From contig CP082230.1 in assembly GCA_019856515.1 (NCBI GenBank), positions 5,022,001-5,086,000 on the forward strand: 64,000 nucleotides of DNA, read 5' to 3'. Below are positions 45,615-54,440 of this stretch, one piece after another. The stretch is from Prolixibacteraceae bacterium. GTDB lineage: Bacteria; Bacteroidota; Bacteroidia; Bacteroidales; Prolixibacteraceae. The position numbers and the translations under genes are program-made. The notes beneath the pieces were generated by a model. It made no database searches and was not told the DNA's origin. It was given only the letters and a program-made list of their open reading frames with translations. Each line of letters opens with the position of its first letter. The first letter of the stretch is position 1.

Positions 45615-45932
45615 TTATTTTTCCATCTGTTTTTCTAGATGTATCCCTGCTCTAAACATGGATTTGAGGACTGGTTGGATCTCTTTACCTAGGTTGGTGA
45701 GGCTATATTCCACTCTGGGAGGTACTTCTGGGTAGATTGTTTTTTGTATCAAAAGATCCTCTTCAAGTTCTTTAAGCTGTTTTGAAAGCATCCTTTCGCT
45801 AATATCAGGCATTAGTTTTGCGAGTTCATTATATCGTCGCTTTTCAATAAAAAGGTGCAAGATGATCGTACCCTTTCTTTTTCCTTTAATGCTTTGTATA
45901 AATGTGTCGATAGGGCAGTATCCTTTTTTCAT
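45615..45932 (-). CDS. HxlR-family transcriptional regulator
   Basis: 105 aa winged-helix DNA-binding protein. CPIDTFIQSIKGKRKGTIILHL matches the HxlR start (conserved Cys at residue 6), RRYNELAKLMPDISERMLSKQLKELEEDLLIQKTIYPEVPPRVEYSLTNLG is the helix-turn-helix and wing. HxlR proteins often sense electrophiles or oxidants through a cysteine. It is divergent to the quinone-oxidoreductase gene with a 136-nt gap, the usual arrangement for a regulator and its target. Confidence 0.93.
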   Translation of the reverse strand: MKKGYCPIDTFIQSIKGKRKGTIILHLFIEKRRYNELAKLMPDISERMLSKQLKELEEDLLIQKTIYPEVPPRVEYSLTNLGKEIQPVLKSMFRAGIHLEKQMEK

Positions 45933-46068
45933 GTTTTTTCTCTCCTAAAGGTGTTGATACTCTTAATTTAGAACAAAATGTTCGTATCGGTATCATTTGT
46001 AAGTTGTTGTATTATAGTTTTTTTGTTCTCTTATTTGTGTAAAAATAACATTAACTAGCGTATCTACA

Positions 46069-47070
46069 ATGAATTTAAATAATAAGACATATCGTGCTTT
46101 TCGTGTTGAAGAGATAGAGGGTAATTATCAGACATCTATCAAAGAGATGCCTCATATGGATTTAGAAGAGGGACAAGTTAGAGTGAAGGTGGATTATAGC
46201 TCATTGAATTTTAAAGATGCACTCTCTTCGATTGGAAATAAAGGAGTAACAAGAAACTATCCTCATACTCCCGGTATTGATGCTGCGGGAGTGGTGGTTG
46301 AGAGTCAAAGTGATGCTTTTAAAGAGGGCGATGCGGTAATCGTAACAAGTTACGAGTTAGGCATGAGTCACCCTGGAGGTTATGCTGAGTATATTCAAGT
46401 GCCAGAAGGTTGGGTGGTACCGATGCCCGACGGAATGACTTCTCGCCAAGCGATGGTATATGGTACAGCTGGTTTTACTGCTGCACTTTCAGTCTATCGT
46501 CTCCTGCAGAATGGACAAAAACCAGAGATGGGGCCTGTAGTAGTCACTGGTGCTTTAGGTGGGGTGGGTAGTGTGGCCTCTAAAATTTTAAGCCACCTAG
46601 GCTATGAGGTGATTGCAGCCAACTATCAGCTGACAGAGGACCAGGATATTAAACGTATTGGAGCCACGTCTCAGATTGATCGTGCGATTTCGGATGATAC
46701 CTCTGGGCGTCCTATGTTGAGAACACAGTGGGCTGGAGCTATTGATGTGGTTGGAGGAAATACATTAACCACCATGCTGAAAGGATGTCAGCCATTAGGA
46801 AGTGTGACTACGTGTGGGAATATTGGTTCTGGTGATTTTGCAATGACTGTCTATCCATTTATTTTGAGAGGGGTTTCACTTCTTGGTGTAGATTCGCAAA
46901 ACTGTCCGATGTCTATTCGTAAAGAGATTTGGATGTTATTAGCCAATGCGTGGGCTGTCGATTTCGATGAGCAACTTGTCTCAGAGACATCTTTAGATGA
47001 TTTGCAACAGTTTATTGATATTATGCTTGACAAGAAGAGTGTTGGTAGAGTGGTTGTCGCGATTAAATAA
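46069..47070 (+). CDS. YhdH/AcuI-family NADPH-dependent oxidoreductase (acrylyl-CoA reductase type)
   Basis: 333 aa zinc-free MDR. N-terminal GroES-like domain (LNFKDALSSIGNKGVTRNYPHTPGIDAAGVVV), ESYELGMSHPGGYAEYIQVPEGW-like block (T-S-Y-E-L-G-M here), and the nucleotide-binding GALGGVGSVA (about 164-173). This pattern, including NYPHTPGID and GGYAEY, is that of YhdH/AcuI, which reduce acrylyl-CoA and quinone-like electrophiles. Probably induced through the divergent HxlR regulator in response to reactive carbonyls. Confidence 0.92.
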   Translation: MNLNNKTYRAFRVEEIEGNYQTSIKEMPHMDLEEGQVRVKVDYSSLNFKDALSSIGNKGVTRNYPHTPGIDAAGVVVESQSDAFKEGDAVIVTSYELGMSHPGGYAEYIQVPEGWVVPMPDGMTSRQAMVYGTAGFTAALSVYRLLQNGQKPEMGPVVVTGALGGVGSVASKILSHLGYEVIAANYQLTEDQDIKRIGATSQIDRAISDDTSGRPMLRTQWAGAIDVVGGNTLTTMLKGCQPLGSVTTCGNIGSGDFAMTVYPFILRGVSLLGVDSQNCPMSIRKEIWMLLANAWAVDFDEQLVSETSLDDLQQFIDIMLDKKSVGRVVVAIK

Positions 47071-47216
47071 AGTGCAGTTATTTGTCTCATTACTCCTGGT
47101 CCAAAGTGATTGCTATGGGCTAGGAGTAAGCTATTGGTGAAGGAGTTTCAACCATATACATGCATTGATAAAAGTAGGTTAGTAATGATCCAAGGTTGTA
47201 GTATTTAATATTGGGC

Positions 47217-48080
47217 CAGGCCTTCAGCCCTTGGTTGTGGAGTACTTCTTTACCCAAGGCTCCAACCGATTTCTTGACCTTGCGGTCAAGAAATGGTCTC
47301 CACCATTGGGCTAAGTTGGGTTTCCCTTTCAGGGAACACTTCAACAACAAATAAAATCTGTTTCATCAGTGTCCCATCCCGTGCATTTCAACCCTTCGTG
47401 TCTTTGTGTCTTCGTGGTTCATTTATAAGATCCGTGGTAATCCGTCCAATCTGTGGCTATATTATTTTTTAGACGCGAGCATCGCGCCTCTACGAGGTTC
47501 ATTTATATCCGCTGCTATTTTTTCGGACAGGCCTTCAGCCCTTGGTTGTGGAGGGGGATCTTTACCCAAGGCTCCAACCGATTTCTTGACCTTGCGGTCA
47601 AGCTATGGTCTCCACCATTGGGCTAAGTTGGGTTTCCCTTTCAGGGAACACTTCAACAACAAATAAAATCTGTTTCATCAGTTCAATCAGTTTCATCAGT
47701 GTCCCATCCCGTGCACTTCAACCCTTCGTGTCTTTGTGTCTTCGTGGTTAATTTAAAAGATCCGTCTAATCCGTCTAATCCGTCCAATCTGTGGCTATAT
47801 TATTTTTTAGACGCGAGCATCGCGCCTCTACGAGGTTCATTTATATCCGCTGCTATTTTTTCGGACAGGCCTTCAGCCCTTGCTGTTGGAGGGGGATCTT
47901 TACCCAAGACTCCAACCGATATCTTGACCTTGCGGTCAAGCTATGGTCTCCACCATTGGGCTAAGTTGGGTTTCCCTTTCAGGGAACACATCAATAACAA
48001 ATAAAATCTGTTTCATCAGTTCAATCAGTTTCATCAGTGTCCCATCCCGTGCGTTTCAATCCTTCGTGTCTTTGCGTCTT
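47217..48080. repeat. Tandem composite repeats, 311-340-bp unit
   Basis: Each unit joins four sub-elements in the same order: the CCAAGG/CCATTGGG structured element (47217-47336, 47528-47648, 47868-47986), AAAATCTGTTTCATCAG phrases, the CTTCGTGTCTTTGTGTCTTCG phrase, an ATCCGT...CTGTGGCTATA phrase, and AGACGCGAGCATCGCGCCTC followed by TACGAGGTTCATTTATATCC. Units differ by small indels, so the array has expanded by duplication of the whole composite. Confidence 0.85.
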
Positions 48081-48439
48081 AGCGGTGCTCTTCACCTTAC
48101 GCTTCAACCACAGAAAGATCCGTCTAATCCATGGCTATATTTCTTTGCGCGTCAACCACAACAAAGATCCGTGGTAATCCGTCTATTCCGTGGCTAAATA
48201 TTTCTTGTGTTCTTTTTAATATGATTTTAAGATAATGTAACTGTTTGGTTCATTGAATGGTAGGATTGTTAAATATTTTTTAACATAATCGATGTGTACA
48301 ATTATCATAAAATGGGTTAGTTTTGATCATAAGATAGTTTCAATTCAATGACTCTTTTATGATGGATGTTGTTTTGGGCTATTCTGTGCTTGTGTAGATT
48401 ACTAGAGATGATTTGGTCCTACTTCAGAGAAGGTATTTG

Positions 48440-48462
48440 GGACTGAAAGTAGCGAAGCTGTA
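48440..48462 (+). promoter_or_regulatory. Leader element shared by two capsule transcription units, copy 1
   Basis: GGGACTGAAAGTAGCGAAGC then TGTA; the core GCGAAGCTGTA (48452-48462) and the preceding GGGAyTGA recur upstream of the Wza-like gene at 51070-51091. Reminiscent in placement, not sequence identity, of ops/JUMPStart elements that recruit RfaH/NusG-like antiterminators to long polysaccharide operons. Confidence 0.5.
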
Positions 48463-48483
48463 TCTAGACTCCACAATGTATGG

Positions 48484-48504
48484 GCCTTAGAGAGGCTTTT
48501 TTTT
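48484..48504 (+). terminator. Terminator-like hairpin 20 nt before the first capsule gene
   Basis: GCCT-TAGAG-AGGC followed by eight T. It stands between the shared leader element and the start codon at 48525, which suits an attenuator that must be overcome for operon expression. The stem is short (4 bp), so termination strength is uncertain. Confidence 0.5.
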
Positions 48505-48524
48505 ATGGCTGAACAGAAAAAATA

Positions 48525-50948
48525 ATGACAATAAACTCATCTAATTTAGACTCTTCGATAGGGATATCTACTATCGAAATAAAAAAAATATTAGAGACCT
48601 TATACCACAAAAAGTTGTGGATTCTTGCTTCATTGGGATTGTCACTTTTACTAGGGGTTCTTTTTGTTCTTACCAGACCTGCTACTTACCAGTCCGAAGC
48701 GCTATTTATGGTAGAAGAGGAGTCTGTAGGTGCCCAAGGCGTAGAGCAGATGTCTCAGATGATGAATGGTTTTGATATCGGAGGTGCTTCTAGCTCTATT
48801 GAAAATCAAATTGCGATGTTTACCTCATACGATTTGGTTCGACGTGTCGTGACAAAGATGGATTTGGAATTGGTTGTAACCAAAGAAGGACTCTTTAAAG
48901 ATAGTTACTGTTATCGTACTTATCCTTTTGATTTAGATTATAGTACATTGCAAGCTATTCCCAATGGACCTTTTGCTACGATAGTTAAAGTTGATGAGAC
49001 ACAGTGGGAGTGGCAGACTTTGGGTGGGGAGTATCCTGACCTTCGAGAGAAGGGCCAAAAGAAGCTATTGCTGAAACCCGAAGTAGCGCTTACTGGTGAT
49101 GTGTTAACATTACCACTAGGAGAGAAGTCTATTCAGATAAAAATATTGCCTGAGGCGTCACAAGTTCCTATCGGAACGACGTATCAGTTAAGTTTTAGAA
49201 GTGTCGATCAGTGGACCACATCATTGATGAAAGGATTAACCATAGCACCCGTTTCGAAAAAGACCTCTATTGTTAGACTACGAAGTAAAAGTGGTCATGC
49301 GGCATTAAATGTGGACTTCTTAAATCAGTTGATGGATAAGATTCGTGCACAAGAGTTGGCTTTTCGTAATCGTAAAGCCGATGGCGTCATTGCTTTTGTC
49401 GATCAACAACTAAAAAAGATATCCGATTCTCTACAGAGTACGGAGTCTTCCATTGCCATATTTCAAGAGGCGCATGCGATGGTGGGGTTGGATGTACAGT
49501 CTCAAACGTTGTTTGATAAGATACAGCAACTTGAGTCGAAACAAGTTTTTGAGAAGATCTGTTTAAGATATGGAGCATATCTCTCTGTATATCTTTCGGA
49601 GAATCAGGGAGGTAATCTTTTGTCTCCAGCGATGATGGGAGTCGATGACCCTGTCATACAGCAAGAGGTGGAGAAGCTTAATAGAGTACAGGGGCTCTAT
49701 TCGGTGGAGAAAGAGAAAACTTTTGTTAATGGGGCTGAGGTTGATCGTCTGTTTGCATTAAAAACGCATGTTTCAAAGAACCTTACTTTGCGTCTGGCTG
49801 AGTGGGTTAATCAGCATAAGGTGAGATGTGAACAGTTGGAAGGAGAGAGGCAAGAGACTTTGAATGCGTTGCGTAAGATGCCAAAGTTAGAGAGAGCATA
49901 CCAAGCGATGCAGCGTCACTATAAGGTGCAGTCTGGTATATATGATTATCTATTAATGCAGCGTACTACTTCTCAGATTACCAAAGCTTCTAATCGAGCC
50001 AAAGGGAGTGTCGTGGAAGTTGCGCGTTTAGAGGCTTCTAGGCAAGTGGCGCCAAAGAAACCGTTACTGTTGCTTGTGTTTGTATTTTTGGGTGTCTCTA
50101 TTCCTGTAGCACTTATTTTACTTCACTATTTTTTAGCCGATCGTATTCAAGATACGAAGCAAGTGGCGAGAGAAGTAGGAGATAATGATATTATTAAGGT
50201 GGGACATAGTCGTTGTGGCCCCAAGCCTGTGGTGTTTGATCCATTGTCTGTAGTATCGGAGCAGTTTTATCAGTTGCGTACCATGATGGAGGTGAAAAGA
50301 TCGAATTATGATAAAGCTGCGGTCTATTTGGTGAGTTCAGCCAATGCCGGAGAGGGGAAGACTTTCGTCTCTGTAAATATGGCATTGACCTATGCCAAAA
50401 GAGGAGCGAAGGTGTTGCTTATTGGAACGGATTTGCGCAAGCCTCGATTACAGAACCTTTTGGATCACCAATCAGAATATGGCTTGATTGATTATCTGGA
50501 AGGAGTGGTTGATTTAGATCATTTTGATGTACAGCATAGTGAAGAGGGATTGGACCTATTTCTCTCTGGAAAATTAAAAGGGGCTAACCCCGCAGATCTA
50601 TTGGCATGTACACGAATGCGTAAGCTTATGTTGCATTATCGTGATATATATGATGTAATTATACTAGATACGGCTCCTTTGGGGCTGGTTCCAGATACAT
50701 TGGGCCTGTTGGATTACTGTGACCGTTTTCTTTTTGTGGTTCGCAAAGGGGTTACTCCAATGCACTACTTTAGCTCTGTTTGGCGGTATCTACAGGATCA
50801 TAATAGATATCTGTCAGTGGATGTGGTACTCAATGATGTTCCTGGACCCACTTATTATCAGGAAGAAGAGGTTTCAAGGCGTACTTTGGGTTGGATCCGA
50901 AAGAGACGAAATAAGGTTATTAACAGTAGCGATGTTTATGTTAATTGA
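48525..50948 (+). CDS. Polysaccharide co-polymerase / tyrosine autokinase (Wzc-like), copy 1
   Basis: 807 aa inner-membrane protein controlling chain length and export of capsule. Wzz-type domain with TM1 at about 31-50 (LWILASLGLSLLLGVLFVL), a long periplasmic coiled-coil region with GNVR-like segment (MPKLERAYQAMQRHYKVQSGIYDYLLMQR), TM2 near 518-540, then a BY-kinase domain with Walker A SANAGEGKTFVS (K612), Walker A' LLIGTDLRKPRL and Walker B VIILDTAPLG. The C-terminal tail lacks the usual tyrosine cluster (only a YY pair and one near the end), unlike copy 2. The gene starts the operon. Confidence 0.93.
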   Translation: MTINSSNLDSSIGISTIEIKKILETLYHKKLWILASLGLSLLLGVLFVLTRPATYQSEALFMVEEESVGAQGVEQMSQMMNGFDIGGASSSIENQIAMFTSYDLVRRVVTKMDLELVVTKEGLFKDSYCYRTYPFDLDYSTLQAIPNGPFATIVKVDETQWEWQTLGGEYPDLREKGQKKLLLKPEVALTGDVLTLPLGEKSIQIKILPEASQVPIGTTYQLSFRSVDQWTTSLMKGLTIAPVSKKTSIVRLRSKSGHAALNVDFLNQLMDKIRAQELAFRNRKADGVIAFVDQQLKKISDSLQSTESSIAIFQEAHAMVGLDVQSQTLFDKIQQLESKQVFEKICLRYGAYLSVYLSENQGGNLLSPAMMGVDDPVIQQEVEKLNRVQGLYSVEKEKTFVNGAEVDRLFALKTHVSKNLTLRLAEWVNQHKVRCEQLEGERQETLNALRKMPKLERAYQAMQRHYKVQSGIYDYLLMQRTTSQITKASNRAKGSVVEVARLEASRQVAPKKPLLLLVFVFLGVSIPVALILLHYFLADRIQDTKQVAREVGDNDIIKVGHSRCGPKPVVFDPLSVVSEQFYQLRTMMEVKRSNYDKAAVYLVSSANAGEGKTFVSVNMALTYAKRGAKVLLIGTDLRKPRLQNLLDHQSEYGLIDYLEGVVDLDHFDVQHSEEGLDLFLSGKLKGANPADLLACTRMRKLMLHYRDIYDVIILDTAPLGLVPDTLGLLDYCDRFLFVVRKGVTPMHYFSSVWRYLQDHNRYLSVDVVLNDVPGPTYYQEEEVSRRTLGWIRKRRNKVINSSDVYVN

Positions 50949-51164
50949 TTGGTAGTCGGTCTCTTGGTGTGTTAAAAAACTCTGTTTTTTCTTGGTGAGA
51001 CTGTGAATATTATATAATTTCGGTGTGCTTATCCGGAGTTTTGCCTTTGCTTGTTCTATTTAAAACATGGGATTGAGGAGGCGAAGCTGTAAAAGTTAAC
51101 GATCTAAACTCAATATTAAAATTTGTATTTCAATTTTATTATTGGAATAAAAAAATAGTAACCC
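50949..51164. other. Leader between the first kinase gene and the export lipoprotein gene
   Basis: 216 nt. Holds the second GCGAAGCTGTA element at 51081-51091, preceded by GGGATTGAGGAG. The spacing and the repeat of the leader element suggest a second promoter or processing/antitermination site here, not simple read-through. Confidence 0.5.
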
Positions 51165-51938
51165 ATGTGTTGTACCCGATTTTTAAACCGCGGACTGTAT
51201 TTCCTTATTACGATGATGGCTTTGGCCTCTTGTACCTCCAAGAAGGAGTTGGTCTATCTGCAGTCCCCTAATAAAGAGACTGTCATGTCATCTGTAACTG
51301 CGCCTACCATCGCTCCTTATGAGATCCAAATAGGAGATCGTCTATATATCTCTGTTACTTCTATTGATCCAGAGACCAATGCGATTTTTAATGGGCAGAG
51401 CTATAATAGTTTAACCTCAGAAATTTCTGTGGATTTGGTGAGTTATCAAGTGCAAGAAAATGGCACGGTCACCTATCCTTTTGTTGGGGCAGTAAGTGTC
51501 GTCGGAAAACCACTCTCTATGGTGCAGCAGGAGTTGAAGGCGAAAGTGCAAAAGGTGGCACCACAGGCATCTGTGGTGGTGAAGTTGGTTAACCGCTCTA
51601 TTACAGTATTGGGTGAGGTGAAACAGCCGGGACGTTATACGGTTTTTAAAGATCAGATGACGGTATTTGAAGCGTTAGGATTTGCAGGCGATATCACCGA
51701 TTTTGGTTCGCGTACCAATGTCAAGATTATTAGAAAAAATGGAGACAAACAGAAAATATGGATCGTTGACTTGACGCAAGAAGAGCTACTTGCTAGTAGT
51801 GATTTGATTATACAGCCCAGTGATATTGTCTATGTCGAGCCAGGCAGCAAAGTCTATGGGAAGAAAACATTTAGTGTTAGTTTGATGATTAGCGTCATCT
51901 CTACTTTTATTGCGCTATATGCTACCTTTATAAAATAA
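51165..51938 (+). CDS. Polysaccharide export lipoprotein (Wza/BexD-like)
   Basis: 257 aa outer-membrane polysaccharide translocon subunit. Lipobox LASC (C23). Poly_export domain at about 50-130 (YEIQIGDRLYISVTSIDPETN and VQENGTVTYPFVGAVSVVGKPL), SLBB domain at about 140-225 (SITVLGEVKQPGRYTVF, LQ/QPSDIVYVEPG), and a C-terminal membrane helix (VSLMISVISTFIALYATF) typical of the short Bacteroidota Wza. Lies between the two Wzc-like kinases. Confidence 0.94.
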   Translation: MCCTRFLNRGLYFLITMMALASCTSKKELVYLQSPNKETVMSSVTAPTIAPYEIQIGDRLYISVTSIDPETNAIFNGQSYNSLTSEISVDLVSYQVQENGTVTYPFVGAVSVVGKPLSMVQQELKAKVQKVAPQASVVVKLVNRSITVLGEVKQPGRYTVFKDQMTVFEALGFAGDITDFGSRTNVKIIRKNGDKQKIWIVDLTQEELLASSDLIIQPSDIVYVEPGSKVYGKKTFSVSLMISVISTFIALYATFIK

Positions 51939-51985
51939 TCTATTATTCCTCTACAAAATAATTCCCTTAAGAACACCCTATACGT

Positions 51986-54433
51986 ATGCAGAAAAATCCT
52001 TACCAAGCACCGCAAGAACAGCAAGGTGCGGCATTCGAGATACAGACCATTGATTATCGCAAGCTTTTTTACTCCATTTGGAGAAGAAAGAGTTGGTTTT
52101 TTATTACATTTATTTTAGCCTTATTGTCAGGGTGGTTATATAATCGTTATCAAGTACGTACTTATCGAGTGTCTGCCAAGTTCTTAATTGAAGATGAGAA
52201 GAGTAAAGGTGGTTCCGATTTGGCGATGGGAACTATGACACAGGGCTTCGATTTGATGGGAGGGTATTCTCATTTTGATAACCAAGTGGTCGTGGTTCAG
52301 TCCTATGGGGTGATGGAAGAGGCGGTTGTTCGTATGCAACAAAAGGCTGAAGTATTTATTGAGGGGCGTGTGGTTAAGTCACGCCTATTTGATAGGATGC
52401 CATTTGAAATAAAAATTAATGACACTGTCCCTCAGGTGATGGGGGGTTTAATGCAGTTTGAATATTTAGGAGATCATAGATGGAGGCTAGTCGTGGAGAA
52501 TGATGAGAAGAAACGGATTATTTATGACTATGGTCGAAAATTAAATAGTGGAATGTGTTTTTTGCCCCCTATTGATACCACATTTATTTCAAGAGTTAAT
52601 GTGAAAAATGAAAGTATTGACTTTACATTTATTGAAAATGGGTTAATTGACATAGAACTCCGTAAAGGAGATAAATATGATATTATCTTAAGGGATTACG
52701 ATTGGTGGGTTAAGTATTATAAGATGCAATTATCGGTTTCTCCTGTATCTAAAGAGACTACTATTCTTAACTTTGCAATGGTCACTGAAACTCCATCAGA
52801 AGGAGTGGCATTTTTAGATACTTTGATGCAGACAGTGATTGATAAAGATTTGGCTAAAAAGAATGAGATAGCAGATAACACTATTGCTTTTATTGATCAG
52901 CAGTTGGAAGGTCTAGCTTCTCAGTTGTCTGATACGGAAGGCCAACTAGAAGCCTTCCAGTCTGAGAATAAGATGGTGGAGCTATCTACCCAAGCTGAAA
53001 AGATCTTTGAACGGATGCAGGATCTTGAAATGGAGAAAGAGAAATTGGGTATGCGCTTACGTTATTATCGATACTTGAAGGAGTATTTGTCCAATCGAAA
53101 GACGGAGGGGATTTTGGCTCCATCGAGTATGGGGATCGAAGATCCATTGATGCTCTCAATGGTTTCAGAGATCAATAAACTTTTGGATGAACGCACGGTA
53201 CTTCAACGTGCCAGTGTTCCGAACATCCAGCGCCTGTCAACCATTAAAGCACAGTTACAGCATGCTGCCGTTACCCTGCAGGAGAATGTGCGTCAGATGA
53301 TACAGAATGTATCTTTGCAGAAAGAGGGTGTAGAAGCTCGAATGAGTAAAATTTCATCAGAAGTGGAGAGTCTACCAGAGGCAGAGCGAACCTTCTTAAA
53401 TATACAGCGTAAGTTTAAGGTGAATGATAATATCTACACTTACCTACTGCAAAGAAGAACAGAAGCTGCAATTACCAAAGCTTCCAATACACCAAATGGT
53501 TCTATTATTGACGTGGCACGACAAGAAAGTGATATTCCTGTGAGTCCTAAAACGATGATCAATTATTTAGTATTTATTCTATTAGGATTGATGGTACCAT
53601 CCATTGCAGTCATGATAGAGTCTTACTTTTTTGACCATATTGTAGGAGCCTCTGATATTAAAGAGTTAGTAGGTGTGGCACCGATGGCTATAATAGGTCA
53701 TGCTGAAGAAGGGTCTAAACCCGTATTGACAGCTCCAGATGCACAAGTGACGGAACAATTTCGTGCATTAAGGGTGCGTCTGGCACATGCTTTCAAGGAG
53801 ACCAAAGCACCTATATTCTTATTTACTTCTACATTATCAGGGGATGGAAAGACTTTTGTTTCGATTAATACTGCTCTCTGTTTCGCTGCCTTAGGCAAAA
53901 AGACGATTTTGGTTGGTGCCGATCTACGTAAACCACGACTGCAGTCCGAATTAGAGTGTCGTACAGAATATGGTTTAGCTGAGTTTCTTGCAGGAGAGAC
54001 TTCTAATGTATATGAGCTCATCAATGCGCAAAGTGACACGACAATGGATGTCATCTTTTCTGGTGTCTTTGGAGTACATAGCCCTGTAGATTTATTGTCT
54101 CATGGGCGGATGGGGGTACTGTTGGCAGAACTTCGTAAGACCTATGACTATATTATCTTAGATACCGCTCCATTGGGCATCTCTTTTGATACGTATAATA
54201 TCTTAAATAGAGCCGATCATGTAATTTTTGTTTCTCGTTCTCATAAGACTCCCAAAGGGGGAATCCAGTCTGTAAGAGAACAGATGCAAAAGTATATCCC
54301 TGATAATAAAGTTGGGTATGTTATAAACGATGTATCTAATAAAGAAGGAACCTATGGCTATGGCTATGGTTATGGTTATGGTTATGGTGAAGAACAAAAA
54401 AAGAAAGGAATTATAAGTAAAATATTCAGATAA
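51986..54433 (+). CDS. Polysaccharide co-polymerase / tyrosine autokinase (Wzc-like), copy 2
   Basis: 815 aa, same architecture as copy 1 (MQKNPYQAPQEQQGAAFEIQ N-terminus; TM1 about 35-53, TM2 about 527-546). BY-kinase: Walker A STLSGDGKTFVS (K622), Walker A' LVGADLRKPRL, Walker B YIILDTAPLG. It ends in a tyrosine-rich tail of six consecutive Tyr-Gly units before EEQKKKGIISKIFR, the likely autophosphorylation cluster. The tail is encoded by six copies of a TATGGY hexamer (54353-54388), which could gain or lose units by slippage. Followed 7 nt later by the polymerase gene. Confidence 0.94.
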   Translation: MQKNPYQAPQEQQGAAFEIQTIDYRKLFYSIWRRKSWFFITFILALLSGWLYNRYQVRTYRVSAKFLIEDEKSKGGSDLAMGTMTQGFDLMGGYSHFDNQVVVVQSYGVMEEAVVRMQQKAEVFIEGRVVKSRLFDRMPFEIKINDTVPQVMGGLMQFEYLGDHRWRLVVENDEKKRIIYDYGRKLNSGMCFLPPIDTTFISRVNVKNESIDFTFIENGLIDIELRKGDKYDIILRDYDWWVKYYKMQLSVSPVSKETTILNFAMVTETPSEGVAFLDTLMQTVIDKDLAKKNEIADNTIAFIDQQLEGLASQLSDTEGQLEAFQSENKMVELSTQAEKIFERMQDLEMEKEKLGMRLRYYRYLKEYLSNRKTEGILAPSSMGIEDPLMLSMVSEINKLLDERTVLQRASVPNIQRLSTIKAQLQHAAVTLQENVRQMIQNVSLQKEGVEARMSKISSEVESLPEAERTFLNIQRKFKVNDNIYTYLLQRRTEAAITKASNTPNGSIIDVARQESDIPVSPKTMINYLVFILLGLMVPSIAVMIESYFFDHIVGASDIKELVGVAPMAIIGHAEEGSKPVLTAPDAQVTEQFRALRVRLAHAFKETKAPIFLFTSTLSGDGKTFVSINTALCFAALGKKTILVGADLRKPRLQSELECRTEYGLAEFLAGETSNVYELINAQSDTTMDVIFSGVFGVHSPVDLLSHGRMGVLLAELRKTYDYIILDTAPLGISFDTYNILNRADHVIFVSRSHKTPKGGIQSVREQMQKYIPDNKVGYVINDVSNKEGTYGYGYGYGYGYGEEQKKKGIISKIFR

Positions 54434-54440
54434 TTAGAAC

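Larger units (their letters stand above)
47071..48524. other. 1.45-kb repeat region and capsule operon leader
   Basis: From 47217 to about 48080 lie nearly three tandem copies of a 311-340-bp composite unit (see the separate repeat entry). 48200-48524 is the AT-rich leader of the capsule operon. It includes TAGTTTTG at 48313-48320, a full match to TAnnTTTG but with a poor -33, the GCGAAGCTGTA element and a terminator-like hairpin just before the first gene. A loose stem TTACTCCT / AGGAGTAA (47090-47129) may end the AcuI-type gene. Short open frames in the repeats are not genes. Confidence 0.6.

Noticed and set aside
45162-45655. Three overlapping open frames of 112-141 codons in the 45-kb repeats
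   Set aside because: They read the same 50-bp tandem repeat in three phases; the products are repeats of phrases such as LRLRGSFD with no family features.
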